From Dactylosporangium siamense (GTDB lineage Bacteria; Actinomycetota; Actinomycetes; Mycobacteriales; Micromonosporaceae), in NCBI RefSeq assembly GCF_016862795.1, contig NZ_BONQ01000096.1, positions 88,538-152,537 of the forward strand: a stretch of DNA of 64,000 nt, read 5' to 3'. Numbering within the stretch: the first letter of the stretch is position 1; the number at the start of each line of letters is the position of its first letter. Under the pieces are notes generated by a model that worked only from the letters and a program-made list of their open reading frames with translations, did not search any database and had not been told where the DNA came from. The position numbers and the translations under genes were made by a program. Of this stretch, positions 51,792-61,233 are shown in pieces.

Positions 51792-51877
51792 CGGCGGCAT
51801 TCGCCGCCGGCCGTCCACGCGGAATGTCTCGCCGGATATGTCGCCGGCATTCGCCGACGACATATCCGAAATTTCGG
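51792..51877. terminator. Complex palindromic region between convergent genes
   Basis: Three nested elements fill this 118-nt gap: a 7-bp hairpin (51792-51798 with 51803-51809), a perfect 11-bp stem (51833-51843 with 51858-51868), and the perfect 12-bp palindrome CCGAAATTTCGG (51866-51877). GGCATTCGCCG occurs twice (51796-51806 and 51846-51856). The tetR and pucR-like genes converge here, so it probably terminates both. Confidence 0.6.
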
Positions 51878-51890
51878 TGTATCGGCGGGC

Positions 51891-53786
51891 TCAGGCGCGC
51901 AACCGGTGCAGGCGCAGCGCCAGCTGCACCTCCAGGGCCCGCTCCGGCTTCTGCCAGTCCGCTCCCAGCAGCTGCCCGATCCGTTCGAGGCGCTGCGTCA
52001 CCGTGTTGACGTGCACATGCAGCAGTTCCGCGGCCCGGGCCAGGCTGCCGCCGACCCCGAAGTACGCCTCGAGGGTCTTCACCAGCGCGGTCCCGCGCCG
52101 CACGTCGTAGTCCACGACCGGCCCGATGGTGGAGCCCAGGAACTGCTCGACGTCGCGGTCCCGGCCGTCCGGGGCCGAGCCGAGCAGCAGCCCGACGAAG
52201 CCCAGCTCGGCGGTGCTGGCCCCGGCGCCGCCGCGGCCGAGCGCGGCCAGGGCGATGACGCACCGGTCCGCGTCGCGGTAGGCGGCCGCGATGCCGGCCG
52301 GACCCGTCGCGGGGCCGCCGGCGCCGGCGGTGACCGGGCGGCCGAGGAGCTTGCCGAGGTCGCGGGCGACGGTGCGGGCGAGCGGACCGGCCGCCTCACC
52401 GGGCAGCAGCAGCACCACGTGCCCGTCCCGGGCGGCGGCGAGGCCACCACGGGCCTGCGCGTACGTCTGCGCCCACGACACCGCGCGCTGGCGCGCCGAG
52501 CCGCCCGCGACCGCGTCCTCGCCGACGGCCACGACGACGTTCGGGGCGTCCAGGTCGACGCCGAGGCGTTTCGCGCGGGTGCGCAGGGAGTCGGCGTCGC
52601 GGACCGGGCGGGTGATGACGTCGTCGAGCAGCTCGCCGCGGACCCGGCCCTCGGCCTCGGCGACCGTGCGGCGGAAGAGCTGCAGCAGGGCGGTGACGAC
52701 CGCGGCCCGCTCCAGGATGCGCTGGTCGGCGTCGACGAGGGGACGGTCCGGGCGCAGCACGAGCGCGCCCAGGTTCTCGGCGCCGGCGACGACCGCGGCG
52801 AGCCACAGGGGGCCGCGGCGCACGCTGCGGCCCTCCGTCCGGGACGCGGCGAGGGCCTCGGCGATGGCGCTGGCGTCGGGGGGCTCCAGGGCGCCGACGC
52901 TGGCCTGGCGGCGGCCGTCGGCGTCCAGGACCAGCAGGGCGCCGCCGAGGACCTCGGTGACGACCTCGGCGATGTCCTCGACGCCGGCGCCGCGCAGCAC
53001 CAGGGCGGTCATGCGGTCGTGGGCGGCGGCGGCGCGTTCGACGGAGTCGCTGTGGGCGCGGACCATGCCGTTGGCCGCGGACAGCTCCTCCAGGGCCGCC
53101 TGGGTCTCGCCGAGGAGCCGGGCGGTGTCGATCGCGACGGCGGCGTTCGCGGCCAGGGACACCAGCAGGGACACCTCCTCGCGGGCGAAGGGGCGGGCGG
53201 AGCGGTTCGCGGCGTACAGGACGCCGATGATGCGCGAGCCGAGCCGCAGCGGCACGCCGAGGATCGCGACGAGGCCTTCCTCGCCGACGCCCGCGTCGAT
53301 GTCGCCGGTGTGCCGGAAGCGGGCGTCCTCGGGGTAGTTCGCCGTCACGTACGGGCTGCCGCTCTGCGCGACCAGGCCACCGAGTCCGGCGCCCATGGGC
53401 AGGCGCAGGGCCTGGAACTTGGCGGAGATCGAGCCGTCGGTGACGCGCATGTAGGTGTCGCCGTGGTGTTCGTCGTTGAGCGTCATGTACGCCACGTCGG
53501 CGCCGAGCAGGGTCCGGGCGCGGTGCACGATGGCGGCGAGGACGGCGTCGACGTCGCGCAGGCCGGCCAGGTCGCTGGCGGTGTCGAACAGCCCGGAGAG
53601 CTCCTCCTCGCGGCGCCGGCGGCGTTCGAGGAGCGCCCGCACGCGCAGGGCGACGATCTTCGCCTGTTCGAGCTCGGCGAGTCGGTCCGGCGGCAGGCCG
53701 GCGTTGCGGGCGGCGACGAGCGGGCCCTCGAACTCGACCGCGGCGGCCTCCCGCGCGAGCAGCTCCAGGTACTCCAGCATCGTCAC
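51891..53786 (-). CDS. GAF-domain PucR/CdaR-type transcriptional regulator
   Basis: A 631-residue regulator. A GAF domain (~residues 65-225: LSGLFDTASDLAGLRDVDAV, then VGEEGLVAILGVPLRLGSR) is followed by a central CdaR GGDEF-like region (~385-530) and a C-terminal PucR helix-turn-helix (LVKTLEAYFGVGGSLARAAE, then LHVHVNTVTQRLERIGQLL). Such proteins activate or repress catabolic genes in response to a small ligand. It starts 12 nt after the 3-hydroxybutyrate dehydrogenase stop, so it likely controls that pathway. GTG 53786 or ATG 53780 may be the start. Confidence 0.88.
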   Translation of the reverse strand: MTMLEYLELLAREAAAVEFEGPLVAARNAGLPPDRLAELEQAKIVALRVRALLERRRRREEELSGLFDTASDLAGLRDVDAVLAAIVHRARTLLGADVAYMTLNDEHHGDTYMRVTDGSISAKFQALRLPMGAGLGGLVAQSGSPYVTANYPEDARFRHTGDIDAGVGEEGLVAILGVPLRLGSRIIGVLYAANRSARPFAREEVSLLVSLAANAAVAIDTARLLGETQAALEELSAANGMVRAHSDSVERAAAAHDRMTALVLRGAGVEDIAEVVTEVLGGALLVLDADGRRQASVGALEPPDASAIAEALAASRTEGRSVRRGPLWLAAVVAGAENLGALVLRPDRPLVDADQRILERAAVVTALLQLFRRTVAEAEGRVRGELLDDVITRPVRDADSLRTRAKRLGVDLDAPNVVVAVGEDAVAGGSARQRAVSWAQTYAQARGGLAAARDGHVVLLLPGEAAGPLARTVARDLGKLLGRPVTAGAGGPATGPAGIAAAYRDADRCVIALAALGRGGAGASTAELGFVGLLLGSAPDGRDRDVEQFLGSTIGPVVDYDVRRGTALVKTLEAYFGVGGSLARAAELLHVHVNTVTQRLERIGQLLGADWQKPERALEVQLALRLHRLRA

Positions 53787-53798
53787 ACCCCCATTGTG

Positions 53799-54593
53799 CT
53801 AGTGCGCGGTCCAGCCGCCGTCGATCGCGACCGACGTGCCGGTGATGAATCCGGCGGCGTCGGTGCACAGGTACGCGACGAGCTCGGCCACCTCCGACGG
53901 CTCGATCAGTCGTTTGATCGCCGCGCTGGTGAGCATGATCTTCTCCACGACCTCGGCCTCGTCGATGCCGTGGGTGGCCGCCTGCGCCGCGATTTGGCCC
54001 TCGACGAGGGGTGTGCGCACGTAGGAGGGGTTGATGCAGTTGCTGGTGACGCCGTGCGGGGCGCCCTCCAGGGCCACGGTCTTGGACAGGCCCTCCAGGG
54101 CGTGCTTCGCCGTGACGTAGGCGGACTTGAACGGCGAGGCGCGCAGGCCGTGCACGGAGGAGATGTTGACGACGCGGCCCCAGCCCCTGGCGTACATGTG
54201 CGGCAGGACCCGGCGGGTCAGGCGGAACGGCGCCTCGACCATCACGGTCTGGATGTAGGCGAACCGCTCCGGCGGGAAGTCCTCGAGCGGCGCGACGTGC
54301 TGCAGGCCGGCGTTGTTCACCAGGATGTCGGCCTGCCAGTGGCCCGCGAGCCGTTCCTCGGCGTCGTCGGGTTCGGAGAGGTCGGCGACCACCGGCACCA
54401 CACCGAAGTCGTCGGCGAGGAGCTTCAACGATTCGGCGTCCCGGTCGACGGCCACCACCGTGGCGCCGGCGGCGGCCAGGCGCACGGCGACACCCCGGCC
54501 GATGCCGCTGCCCGCACCGGTCACCAGTGCGGTCCGGCCACGCAGGTCCAAGGCGACCACTTGGTGCGGCGGAACGGGATGTGGCGTCGTCAT
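53799..54593 (-). CDS. bdhA: 3-hydroxybutyrate dehydrogenase (SDR family)
   Basis: A 264-residue short-chain dehydrogenase that interconverts 3-hydroxybutyrate and acetoacetate with NAD. The cofactor motif is TGAGSGIG, the structural NNAG motif is [16 protein letters not shown], and the Ser-Tyr-Lys triad is in ISSVHG and YVTAKHAL. The LQHVAPLE and [10 protein letters not shown] blocks match the 3-hydroxybutyrate dehydrogenase subgroup better than generic SDRs. It leads an operon with the GAF/PucR regulator. Confidence 0.85.
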   Translation of the reverse strand: MTTPHPVPPHQVVALDLRGRTALVTGAGSGIGRGVAVRLAAAGATVVAVDRDAESLKLLADDFGVVPVVADLSEPDDAEERLAGHWQADILVNNAGLQHVAPLEDFPPERFAYIQTVMVEAPFRLTRRVLPHMYARGWGRVVNISSVHGLRASPFKSAYVTAKHALEGLSKTVALEGAPHGVTSNCINPSYVRTPLVEGQIAAQAATHGIDEAEVVEKIMLTSAAIKRLIEPSEVAELVAYLCTDAAGFITGTSVAIDGGWTAH

Positions 54594-54600
54594 GGCGGGA

Positions 54601-54633
54601 AACGTACGAGCCTTCGTGCGCGCGTCCCATGGG
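54601..54633 (-). promoter_or_regulatory. bdhA promoter, leaderless, with a CCCATGGG palindrome
   Basis: On the minus strand TACGTT (54606-54601) ends 7 nt before the ATG at 54593, so the transcript is probably leaderless. CCCATGGG (54626-54633) lies at the -35 position and may bind the co-transcribed PucR-type regulator. Confidence 0.45.
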
Positions 54634-54698
54634 GCCCACCCACATACCTTCGGCGCACTCGATGTGTGTGTCGTGTTCCTGGTCCCCTCGACGCGTCC

Positions 54699-54721
54699 GC
54701 TACTGTGTCGAACACACGTAT
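54699..54721 (+). promoter_or_regulatory. ruvCAB promoter with an SOS (LexA) box
   Basis: TACTGT (54699-54704) is a good -10. TCGAAC-ACAC-GTATGA (54706-54721) overlaps the expected transcript start and matches the actinobacterial LexA box TCGAAC-N4-GTTCGA at 10 of 12 positions. Control of ruvCAB by LexA is known in actinobacteria; the match here is by eye. Confidence 0.65.
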
Positions 54722-54733
54722 GAGGGGGTTTCG

Positions 54734-55246
54734 GTGCGCGTGCTGGGGGTCGACCCGGGGCTGACCCGCTGCGGCGTCGGTGTGGTCGAGGGCGTGCCCG
54801 GCAAGCCGTGCAAGCTCATCCACTACGAGGTGGTCACCAGCGACCCGGACCTGGACCTGGCGCACCGGCTGCTCAACCTGGACCAGCGGCTCACCGCGCT
54901 GGTCGAGGAGCACCGCCCGGAGTCCGTCGCGGTGGAGCGGGTCTTCAGCCAGCACAACGTGCGCACCGTCATGGGCACGGCGCAGGCGGGCGCGGTCGCG
55001 ATCCTGGTCGCCGCCCGGGCCGGCCTGCCGGTGCAGACCTACACCCCCAGCGAGGTCAAGGCCGCCGTCAGCGGCAACGGCACCGCGGACAAGGCACAGG
55101 TCACGGCGATGGTGACCCGGCTGCTGCGGTTGTCGGTCGCGCCCCGGCCCGCCGATGCCGCCGACGCCCTCGCTCTGGCAATCTGTCATGTCTGGAGGGG
55201 CGGCACCCGGGACCGCATCCAGGCGGCACTGAGGAGAGCACGATGA
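54734..55246 (+). CDS. ruvC: Holliday junction resolvase RuvC
   Basis: A 170-residue endonuclease that cuts Holliday junctions moved by RuvAB. Metal-binding acidic residues are in place: the Asp in [11 protein letters not shown], the Glu in VAVERVF and the Asp pair in [10 protein letters not shown]. The GTG at 54734 gives the usual opening VRVLGVDPG and has GAGGGGG upstream. An SOS-box-like operator sits at its promoter. It overlaps ruvA by 4 nt (ATGA). Confidence 0.96.
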   Translation: MRVLGVDPGLTRCGVGVVEGVPGKPCKLIHYEVVTSDPDLDLAHRLLNLDQRLTALVEEHRPESVAVERVFSQHNVRTVMGTAQAGAVAILVAARAGLPVQTYTPSEVKAAVSGNGTADKAQVTAMVTRLLRLSVAPRPADAADALALAICHVWRGGTRDRIQAALRRAR

Positions 55247-55851
55247 TCGCGAGTGTGCGGGGGCGGGTCGCCGCCGTGTCGCCGGACGGGGCCGTGATCG
55301 AGGTCGGCGGGGTCGGCCTGGCCGTGCAGTGCTCGCCGCACACCCTCGCCGAGCTACGGGTCGGGCACGAGGCGCGGCTCGCCACGTCGCTGGTCGTGCG
55401 GGAGGACTCGCTGACGCTGTACGGGTTCGCCGACGACGAGGCGAAGCAGCTGTTCGAGCTGCTGCAGACCGCGACCGGCGTCGGCCCGCGGCTGGCCCAG
55501 GCGGTCCTCGCGGTGCACACCCCCGAGGTGGTGCGCCGCGCCATCGCCGGCAACGACACGTCCACGCTGACCCGGGTGCCGGGCATCGGCAAGAAGGGCG
55601 CCGAGCGCCTGGTCCTGGAGCTGCGCGACAAGATCGGCGCGCTGCCCGGCGACGGCGCGGCCCTCGTCGGGGTCGGCGGCGGCGCGGTCTGGGCCGAGCA
55701 GGTCCGCCAGGCGCTCACCGGGCTCGGCTGGACCGCCGGTCAGGCCGACCAGGCCGTCGCCGCCGTCGCCGAGCAGCTCGACGGCGGCACCGTCCCGCCG
55801 GTGCCGGTGCTGCTGAAGCAGGCGATCCGCATGCTGGGCACCATCCGGTGA
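55243..55851 (+). CDS. ruvA: Holliday junction branch-migration protein RuvA
   Basis: A 202-residue junction-binding protein. The N-terminal OB fold ([21 protein letters not shown]), tandem helix-hairpin-helix motifs ([13 protein letters not shown] and [19 protein letters not shown]) and the flexible C-terminal RuvB-binding domain are in order. It is coupled to ruvC and overlaps ruvB (GTGA). Confidence 0.96.
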   Translation: MIASVRGRVAAVSPDGAVIEVGGVGLAVQCSPHTLAELRVGHEARLATSLVVREDSLTLYGFADDEAKQLFELLQTATGVGPRLAQAVLAVHTPEVVRRAIAGNDTSTLTRVPGIGKKGAERLVLELRDKIGALPGDGAALVGVGGGAVWAEQVRQALTGLGWTAGQADQAVAAVAEQLDGGTVPPVPVLLKQAIRMLGTIR

Positions 55852-56915
55852 CCGATCCTCTCGTCAGTGCGTACGCGGCGGAGGAGGACCAGGCCGCCGA
55901 GCAGAGCGTGCGCCCGAAGCGGCTCGCCGAGCTGATCGGCCAGCACCGGGTCCGGGAGCAGCTGGACCTGCTGCTGCAGAGCGCCCTGCGCCGCGGCAGC
56001 CCGCCGGACCACATCCTGCTGTCCGGCCCGCCGGGCCTCGGCAAGACGACCCTCGCGATGATCGTCGCCGCGGAGCTGTCCGCCGGGCTGCGGATGACCA
56101 GCGGTCCGGCGATCGAGCGGGCCGGGGACCTCGCCGCGGTGCTGACCAGCCTGTCCGAGGGCGACGTGCTGTTCATCGACGAGATCCACCGCATCGCGAA
56201 GCCCGCCGAGGAGCTGCTGTACAGCGCGATGGAGGACTTCCGGGTCGACGTCGTGGTCGGCAAGGGCCCCGGCGCGACCGCGATCCCCCTCGACGTGGAG
56301 CCGTTCACGCTGGTCGGCGCGACGACCCGCAGCGGGCTGCTGACCGGCCCGATGCGGGACCGCTTCGGGTTCGTCGGCCAGCTCGAGTTCTACGACCCCG
56401 ACGAGCTGGAGCTGATCATCGCCCGCTCGGCGCGGATCCTGGACGTGCCGATCACCGACGAGGGGTCCACCGAGATCGGCCGGCGCTCCCGCGGCACACC
56501 GCGGATCGCCAACCGGCTGCTGCGCCGGGTCCGGGACTACGCCGAGGTGCGCGGCACCGGGGTGGTCGACCTGGCCGCCGCGAAGGCCGCCCTGGCCGTG
56601 TACGACGTCGACGAGCTGGGCCTGGACCGCCTGGACCGGGCGGTGCTGCGGGCGCTGATCCGGCAGGGCGGGGGACCGGTCGGGCTGTCCACCCTCGCGG
56701 TGGCCGTCGGTGAGCAACCCGACACCGTCGAAGAGGTCTGTGAACCGTTCCTGCTGCGCACCGGGCTGCTGGCGCGTACTCCGCGTGGGCGAGTGGCCAC
56801 GCCAAGTGCATGGCGTCATCTCGGACTGCCGGTTCCCGCTGGTACCGTCGGTGGCGGGAGCCACGCAGGGGGAACATCGCCGCAAATGCCCGATCTTTTC
56901 AGCTTGGAGCCGTAG
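55848..56915 (+). CDS. ruvB: Holliday junction branch-migration ATPase RuvB
   Basis: A 355-residue AAA+ motor. Walker A is GPPGLGKTT, Walker B FIDEIHR, sensor 1 GATTRSG and the arginine finger lies in [13 protein letters not shown]. The C-terminal winged helix is present ([22 protein letters not shown]). The GTG at 55848 overlaps the ruvA stop. The tail after PAGTVGGG is slightly extended and ends PDLFSLEP. Confidence 0.96.
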   Translation: MTDPLVSAYAAEEDQAAEQSVRPKRLAELIGQHRVREQLDLLLQSALRRGSPPDHILLSGPPGLGKTTLAMIVAAELSAGLRMTSGPAIERAGDLAAVLTSLSEGDVLFIDEIHRIAKPAEELLYSAMEDFRVDVVVGKGPGATAIPLDVEPFTLVGATTRSGLLTGPMRDRFGFVGQLEFYDPDELELIIARSARILDVPITDEGSTEIGRRSRGTPRIANRLLRRVRDYAEVRGTGVVDLAAAKAALAVYDVDELGLDRLDRAVLRALIRQGGGPVGLSTLAVAVGEQPDTVEEVCEPFLLRTGLLARTPRGRVATPSAWRHLGLPVPAGTVGGGSHAGGTSPQMPDLFSLEP

Positions 56916-56979
56916 CGTCCCAAGCTGTCGTGATCGGACCGTGATAGACGCCGGTCTGCGTGTCTTCCGACACACCGAT

Positions 56980-56985
56980 TAGACT
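56980..56985 (+). promoter_or_regulatory. -10 box TAGACT upstream of yajC
   Basis: TAGACT lies in the 148-nt gap after ruvB, ~80 nt before yajC. A small TGTC-TTCC-GACA hairpin is just upstream at 56962-56973. No consensus -35. It may start a separate yajC-secD-secF transcript. Confidence 0.4.
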
Positions 56986-57063
56986 CGCCGCGGTCCGCCG
57001 CGCGGACTTCATACTTTCGCTCGGTCCGCCCAGGCCCCTGGGTCCCGAGCCGACCGGAAGGCC

Positions 57064-57450
57064 ATGATCGTGCTGTTCGCCGAGGCACAGGGTTCAGGTG
57101 GCGGTGGGTACACCTCCCTGTTGTTCATCGTGGGGATCTTCGCCCTCATCTACTTCATGATGATCCGCCCGCAGCAGCGCCGCCGCCGGGAAGTCCAGAA
57201 CATGCAGTCCGCCATGGGGATCGGTGACGAGATCATCACCGTCGGTGGGTTGTATGGCACCATTCGCAGCATCGACGAAGACAGCGTCCTGCTGGAGATC
57301 GCGCCCGGCGTCACCGCCAGATACGCCAAGGCCGCGATCGGCAAGGTGAACCAGAAGGCAGTCAGCGACGACGCCGTCGACGACGACGCCACCGAGACGG
57401 AGGACGACGAGACACCGGCGCCCGGGACCACGCCCAAGTCCGTCGACTGA
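57064..57450 (+). CDS. yajC: Preprotein translocase subunit YajC
   Basis: A 128-residue single-pass membrane protein that joins SecD and SecF in the accessory Sec complex. One helix (YTSLLFIVGIFALIYFMMI) is followed by the family motif RPQQRRRREVQNMQSAM and GDEIITVGGLYGTI. The acidic C-terminus (DDDATETEDDET) is longer than in E. coli, as in other actinobacteria. GGAAGG precedes the ATG. It sits directly before secD and secF. Confidence 0.94.
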   Translation: MIVLFAEAQGSGGGGYTSLLFIVGIFALIYFMMIRPQQRRRREVQNMQSAMGIGDEIITVGGLYGTIRSIDEDSVLLEIAPGVTARYAKAAIGKVNQKAVSDDAVDDDATETEDDETPAPGTTPKSVD

Positions 57451-57516
57451 CCGCCGCCACCACGAACAAGCACGCCGCGCACCCCGCCGGCGTTAGTGCA
57501 GGGAGACCCGACAGCC

Positions 57517-59361
57517 GTGGCACAACCTCAGGCACCGATGCACCCGGGCCGTCAGCTCGGTGTGCTCGGCACCATCTTCGTTCTGCTCGCCATCTGGGTG
57601 TGGTTCGGTGGTGACGGCGGCTGGCGAAATCGGCTTGAGCCGAACCTCGGCCTCGACCTCATCGGCGGGACCACCGTCACGCTGCAGGCGAAGACCGACA
57701 CCGGCAAGCCGCCCTCGAAAGAACAGATGAACACGGCCAAGGACATCATCGACAGCCGGGTCAACGGCCTCGGTGTCTCCGAGGCCGAGGTCGTCATCGA
57801 GGGCGACACCAACATCGTCGTCTCCCTGCCGGGCAAGAGCGACGACCGGTTGAAGCAGATCGGCCAGACCGCCGAACTGCGCTTCCGTAAGGTGCTCAGC
57901 TCGACCGGCGACACCGGCGACACCAACCCGTCGGCGTCGGCGTCCGCGTCGGCGTCGGCCTCCACGTCGGCCTCCGCGCCCGCGTCGGCCTCCGCGTCCG
58001 CCAGCGCCAAGCCGTCCGCGTCGACGTCCGCCAGCGCCAAGCCCTCCGCGTCGGCGTCCTCGGCACCGGCGTCCTCCGCCGCCGCGTCGGCGTCCTCCTC
58101 CGCGGCTCCCGTGGCGCCCGACGTGGCGCAGCTGCGGGCCGAGGTCGAGAAGAAGATCGGCGTGGCCGCCCTGGGCGCCGCGAGCCAGGAGACCGCGCCG
58201 GTCGACCTGTCCGCGGACCCGTCGAAGGCCCAGCTCTACGCGCCGTTCAAGACGCTGACCCCGGAAGAGGTCGCGGTCCTGCCGCCCTCGATCCAGTACA
58301 ACATCCCGTTCATCACCTGCGACAAGCTCAACAACCGGCCGGTCGGCTCCATCCGGGACGACAAGGTGCAGGCCGTCGCGTGTGAGCCCGGCACCAAGTA
58401 CATGCTCGACGTCGCGAAGGTGCTCGGCACCGACGTCTCCAAGGCCGACTCGTCGATCGACTCGACGAACGGCAAGTGGATCGTCACGATGTCGTTCAGC
58501 AGCAAGGGCCAGGACAAGTGGACCAACCTGACCCGCGAGGCGTGGAACAACGGCACCGACAGCGCGCAGGTCGCCGTCGTGCTCGACAACACCGTGGTGT
58601 CCGCGCCGGTCATCGAGAGCGTCATCCCCGGCGACGCGCGGATCACCGGCTCGTTCACCAAGCGTGACACCGAGCTGCTCGCCAACCAGCTGCAGTACGG
58701 CGCGCTCCCGCTGTCCTTCGTCCCGCAGGACGCGCAGAGCATCTCCGCCACGCTGGGCAGCTCGCACCTGGAGGCGGGCGTGCTCGCCGCCGGCATCGGC
58801 CTGCTGCTGGTGGTGCTCTACTCGTTCTTCTACTACCGGCTCCTCGGCCTGGTCATCACGCTCAGCCTGGTGCTGTCCGGCGCGATGGTCTACATGGCCC
58901 TGATCGTGCTCGGCCGGACCATGGGCTTCACCCTGACGCTCGCCGGGTTCGCCGGCTTCATCGTGTCGCTGGGCGTCGCCGCCGACTCGTTCGTCATCTA
59001 CTTCGAACGGCTCAAGGACGAGATCCGGGAGGGGCGCAGCCCCCGCAGCGCGGTCCCGCGTGCCTGGGTCCGGGCCCGCCGCACGATCATCTCCGCCAAC
59101 GCCATCACCCTGCTGGCGGCCGCGGTGCTGTACTTCTTCTCCATCGGCTCGGTCAAGGGCTTCGCGTTCGCCCTGGGCGTCGCGACCATCCTCGACCTCG
59201 TCGTGGTGTTCCTCTTCCGTCATCCGATCATGACGTTGTTCGCGCGCAGCAAAGCGTTCTTGTCACCGCGGGTCTCCGGTCTCGGCCGGATCGTCGAGCA
59301 GCGTCCAGGCACCGGTGTGGCGTCCTCCGCCCCCCGTCGTAACCGCCCGAAGGAGGTCTGA
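57517..59361 (+). CDS. secD: Protein translocase subunit SecD
   Basis: A 614-residue RND-type membrane protein that uses the proton gradient to help pull exported proteins outward. TM1 is LGTIFVLLAIWVWF. The D1 signature LGLDLIGGTTVTLQ and the C-terminal five-helix block (GFAGFIVSLGVAADSFVIYFERLKDE) are intact. Unusually, about 60 residues (from ~138) are a low-complexity Ser/Ala/Lys/Pro insertion in the external domain. The GTG at 57517 gives the family N-terminus; GTG 57496 would add seven residues. secF follows 2 nt later. Confidence 0.94.
   Translation: MAQPQAPMHPGRQLGVLGTIFVLLAIWVWFGGDGGWRNRLEPNLGLDLIGGTTVTLQAKTDTGKPPSKEQMNTAKDIIDSRVNGLGVSEAEVVIEGDTNIVVSLPGKSDDRLKQIGQTAELRFRKVLSSTGDTGDTNPSASASASASASTSASAPASASASASAKPSASTSASAKPSASASSAPASSAAASASSSAAPVAPDVAQLRAEVEKKIGVAALGAASQETAPVDLSADPSKAQLYAPFKTLTPEEVAVLPPSIQYNIPFITCDKLNNRPVGSIRDDKVQAVACEPGTKYMLDVAKVLGTDVSKADSSIDSTNGKWIVTMSFSSKGQDKWTNLTREAWNNGTDSAQVAVVLDNTVVSAPVIESVIPGDARITGSFTKRDTELLANQLQYGALPLSFVPQDAQSISATLGSSHLEAGVLAAGIGLLLVVLYSFFYYRLLGLVITLSLVLSGAMVYMALIVLGRTMGFTLTLAGFAGFIVSLGVAADSFVIYFERLKDEIREGRSPRSAVPRAWVRARRTIISANAITLLAAAVLYFFSIGSVKGFAFALGVATILDLVVVFLFRHPIMTLFARSKAFLSPRVSGLGRIVEQRPGTGVASSAPRRNRPKEV
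57929..58113 (+). repeat. Low-complexity Ser/Ala-coding tract in secD
   Basis: Imperfect GCGTCGGCGTCC-type 6-bp repeats encode alternating Ser and Ala with a few Thr, Lys and Pro. The frame stays open. Such tracts can change length by slippage; the protein product is probably a flexible external linker. Confidence 0.85.
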
Positions 59362-59363
59362 CG

Positions 59364-60521
59364 ATGAGCGGCACAGGTGGCATCGCAGCCCGGCTCTACC
59401 GTGGTGAAGCCAACGTCAACGTCGTCGGTCGCCGGCGGCTCTGGTTCACCGTCGCCGGGATCGCCCTGCTGATCGCGATCGGCAGCATGGTGTTCAAGGG
59501 CTTCACGCTCGGCATCGAGTTCGAGGGCGGCAACCAGTACAACGTGCCGGTCAGCGTCGGCTCGCTCGAGTCGGTCGAGAAGGCGTTCGGCGACGCCGGC
59601 GTCGAGGTCAAGACGGGCCAGACGGTCGGTGACAAGCAGTACGTCATCAAGACCGAACTGATCACCGACGCGGCCCGGCAGACCGAGATCAAGGAGAAGG
59701 TGGCCGACACCTTCAACATCGACCCGACCCAGATCAGCGACAGCGCCGTCAGCACCTCCTGGGGCGGCCAGGTCACCACCAAGGCCCTGCAGAGCCTGGT
59801 GATCTTCCTGGCGCTGGTGACGGCGTACCTGGCGTTCCGCTTCGAGTGGCGGATGGCCGTCGCGGCGCTCGCGTCGCTGCTGCTGAACCTGGTCCTCACC
59901 GGCGGCGTCTACTCGCTCGTCGGGTTCGAGGTCACCCCGTCGACGGTCATCGGCTTCCTCACGATCCTCGGTTTCGCGCTGTACGACGTCGTCGTGGTGT
60001 TCGACAAGGTGCAGGAGAACACCCGCGGCATCACCGGCAACAACAACAGCACCTACACCGAGGCCGCCAACCTCGCGGTCAACCAGACCCTGATGCGCTC
60101 CATCAACACCGGTCTGGTCGCCCTGCTGCCCGTCGGCGGCCTGCTCTTCATCGGTGCCGGCCTCCTCGGCGCGGGCACGCTGAAGGACCTCGGTCTGGTG
60201 CTGTTCATCGGTATGGGCGTCGCGGTCTACTCCTCGATCTTCTTCGCCACGCCGGTCCTCGCCGAGTTCAAGACCCGCGAGCCGCGCCTGCAGGCGCACG
60301 AGGCCCGCGTCGCGAACCGCCGCGTCGCCCTGGCGAAGCAGGCCACCCAGGCACCGCCCGTCGACAGCGACGGCGTGCCGATCGGGCGGTCGGGTTCGGG
60401 TTCGGGGGAGCGGTCCGAGCTTGCCGGTGCGGCACCGCGGCCGGGTGCCCGCCCGGGTGCCCGTCCCGGACAGGCGAAGCGTCCCCGGGCCGGGGGCAGG
60501 CCGGGCTCCGGCCGGCGCTGA
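59364..60521 (+). CDS. secF: Protein translocase subunit SecF
   Basis: A 385-residue partner of SecD with six helices. The D1-like signature GFTLGIEFEGGNQYNVPV and the C-terminal block LTILGFALYDVVVVFDKVQEN are present. The C-terminal ~65 residues are Gly/Arg/Pro-rich and very basic, probably cytoplasmic. It ends in a perfect intrinsic terminator 22 nt after the stop. Confidence 0.95.
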   Translation: MSGTGGIAARLYRGEANVNVVGRRRLWFTVAGIALLIAIGSMVFKGFTLGIEFEGGNQYNVPVSVGSLESVEKAFGDAGVEVKTGQTVGDKQYVIKTELITDAARQTEIKEKVADTFNIDPTQISDSAVSTSWGGQVTTKALQSLVIFLALVTAYLAFRFEWRMAVAALASLLLNLVLTGGVYSLVGFEVTPSTVIGFLTILGFALYDVVVVFDKVQENTRGITGNNNSTYTEAANLAVNQTLMRSINTGLVALLPVGGLLFIGAGLLGAGTLKDLGLVLFIGMGVAVYSSIFFATPVLAEFKTREPRLQAHEARVANRRVALAKQATQAPPVDSDGVPIGRSGSGSGERSELAGAAPRPGARPGARPGQAKRPRAGGRPGSGRR

Positions 60522-60543
60522 GCCCCACCATCCATCGTTCACC

Positions 60544-60592
60544 CGGCACGGGCGTCGCTTCGCAGCGGCGCCCGTGCCGCGTTTCGCTTTTG
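60544..60592 (+). terminator. Intrinsic terminator after secF
   Basis: A perfect 11-bp stem (60544-60554 with 60569-60579) has a 14-nt loop and is followed by CGTTTCGCTTTT. It ends the yajC-secD-secF transcript, yet the apt ribosome-binding site is only ~15 nt further, so apt needs read-through or a start inside the region. Confidence 0.85.
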
Positions 60593-60617
60593 GCTTTCAC
60601 ATTCGGGAGGTAACCCC

Positions 60618-61145
60618 GTGGAGATCTCGGACCTGGTCGCCGGCAAGGTCGTCGACGTGCCCGACTTTCCCAAGCCCGGCATCCTGTTCAAGGACCTGAT
60701 GCCGCTGTTCGCCGACGGCCCGGCCTTCGGGGCGGTGATCGAAGCGATCATCGCCGAGCACGGCGCGGACGGCTTCGACGTCGTCGCCGGGATCGAGGCC
60801 CGCGGGTTCGTGATCGCCGCCGCCGTCGCCTACGCCACCGGCAAGGGCGTCGTCCCGGTGCGCAAGGCCGGCAAGCTGCCCCGCGCGACCGTCTCCGCGA
60901 GCTACGCCCTCGAATACGGCGAAGCGGTCCTCGAGGTCCACGAGGACGCGTTCGCCGCGGGGGAGCGCGTCCTCGTGGTCGACGACGTGCTCGCGACGGG
61001 GGGTACCGCGGCAGCCACCCTCGGACTCGTCGAACGCGCCGGCGGACAGGTCAGCGGCTTCAGCGTGATCCTGGAGCTCGGGTTCCTCGGGGGCCGGTCC
61101 AGGATCGCACCTCGTCCGGTTCATGCCCTGCTGACCGTGTCCTGA
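60618..61145 (+). CDS. apt: Adenine phosphoribosyltransferase
   Basis: A 175-residue purine-salvage enzyme that makes AMP from adenine and PRPP. The PRPP-binding motif is [16 protein letters not shown], the early block [18 protein letters not shown] is family-typical, and [20 protein letters not shown] is present. The GTG at 60618 follows GGGAGGT. The order secF-apt-rel is conserved in actinobacteria. Confidence 0.96.
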   Translation: MEISDLVAGKVVDVPDFPKPGILFKDLMPLFADGPAFGAVIEAIIAEHGADGFDVVAGIEARGFVIAAAVAYATGKGVVPVRKAGKLPRATVSASYALEYGEAVLEVHEDAFAAGERVLVVDDVLATGGTAAATLGLVERAGGQVSGFSVILELGFLGGRSRIAPRPVHALLTVS

Positions 61146-61146
61146 C

Positions 61147-61198
61147 CCGGCTTCGGGCCTTTTGGAGCCTGGGAATGTCGGTGGGGGCGGGTACGCTT
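61147..61198 (+). promoter_or_regulatory. apt-rel intergenic region: weak hairpin and -10 box
   Basis: A small CCCG-GCTT-CGGG hairpin followed by CCTTTT (61147-61164) may attenuate transcription from apt. TACGCT (61193-61198) is a possible -10 for rel, ~35 nt before its start. Confidence 0.35.
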
Positions 61199-61233
61199 GC
61201 GGTTCATACGTTGACGGCGATGAGGAGTGGCCG

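Noticed and set aside
51906..54764. A 952-codon plus-strand frame across the pucR-like and bdhA genes
   Set aside because: It is a shadow of two well-supported minus-strand genes; its product is Arg/Gly/Ala-rich with no domain.
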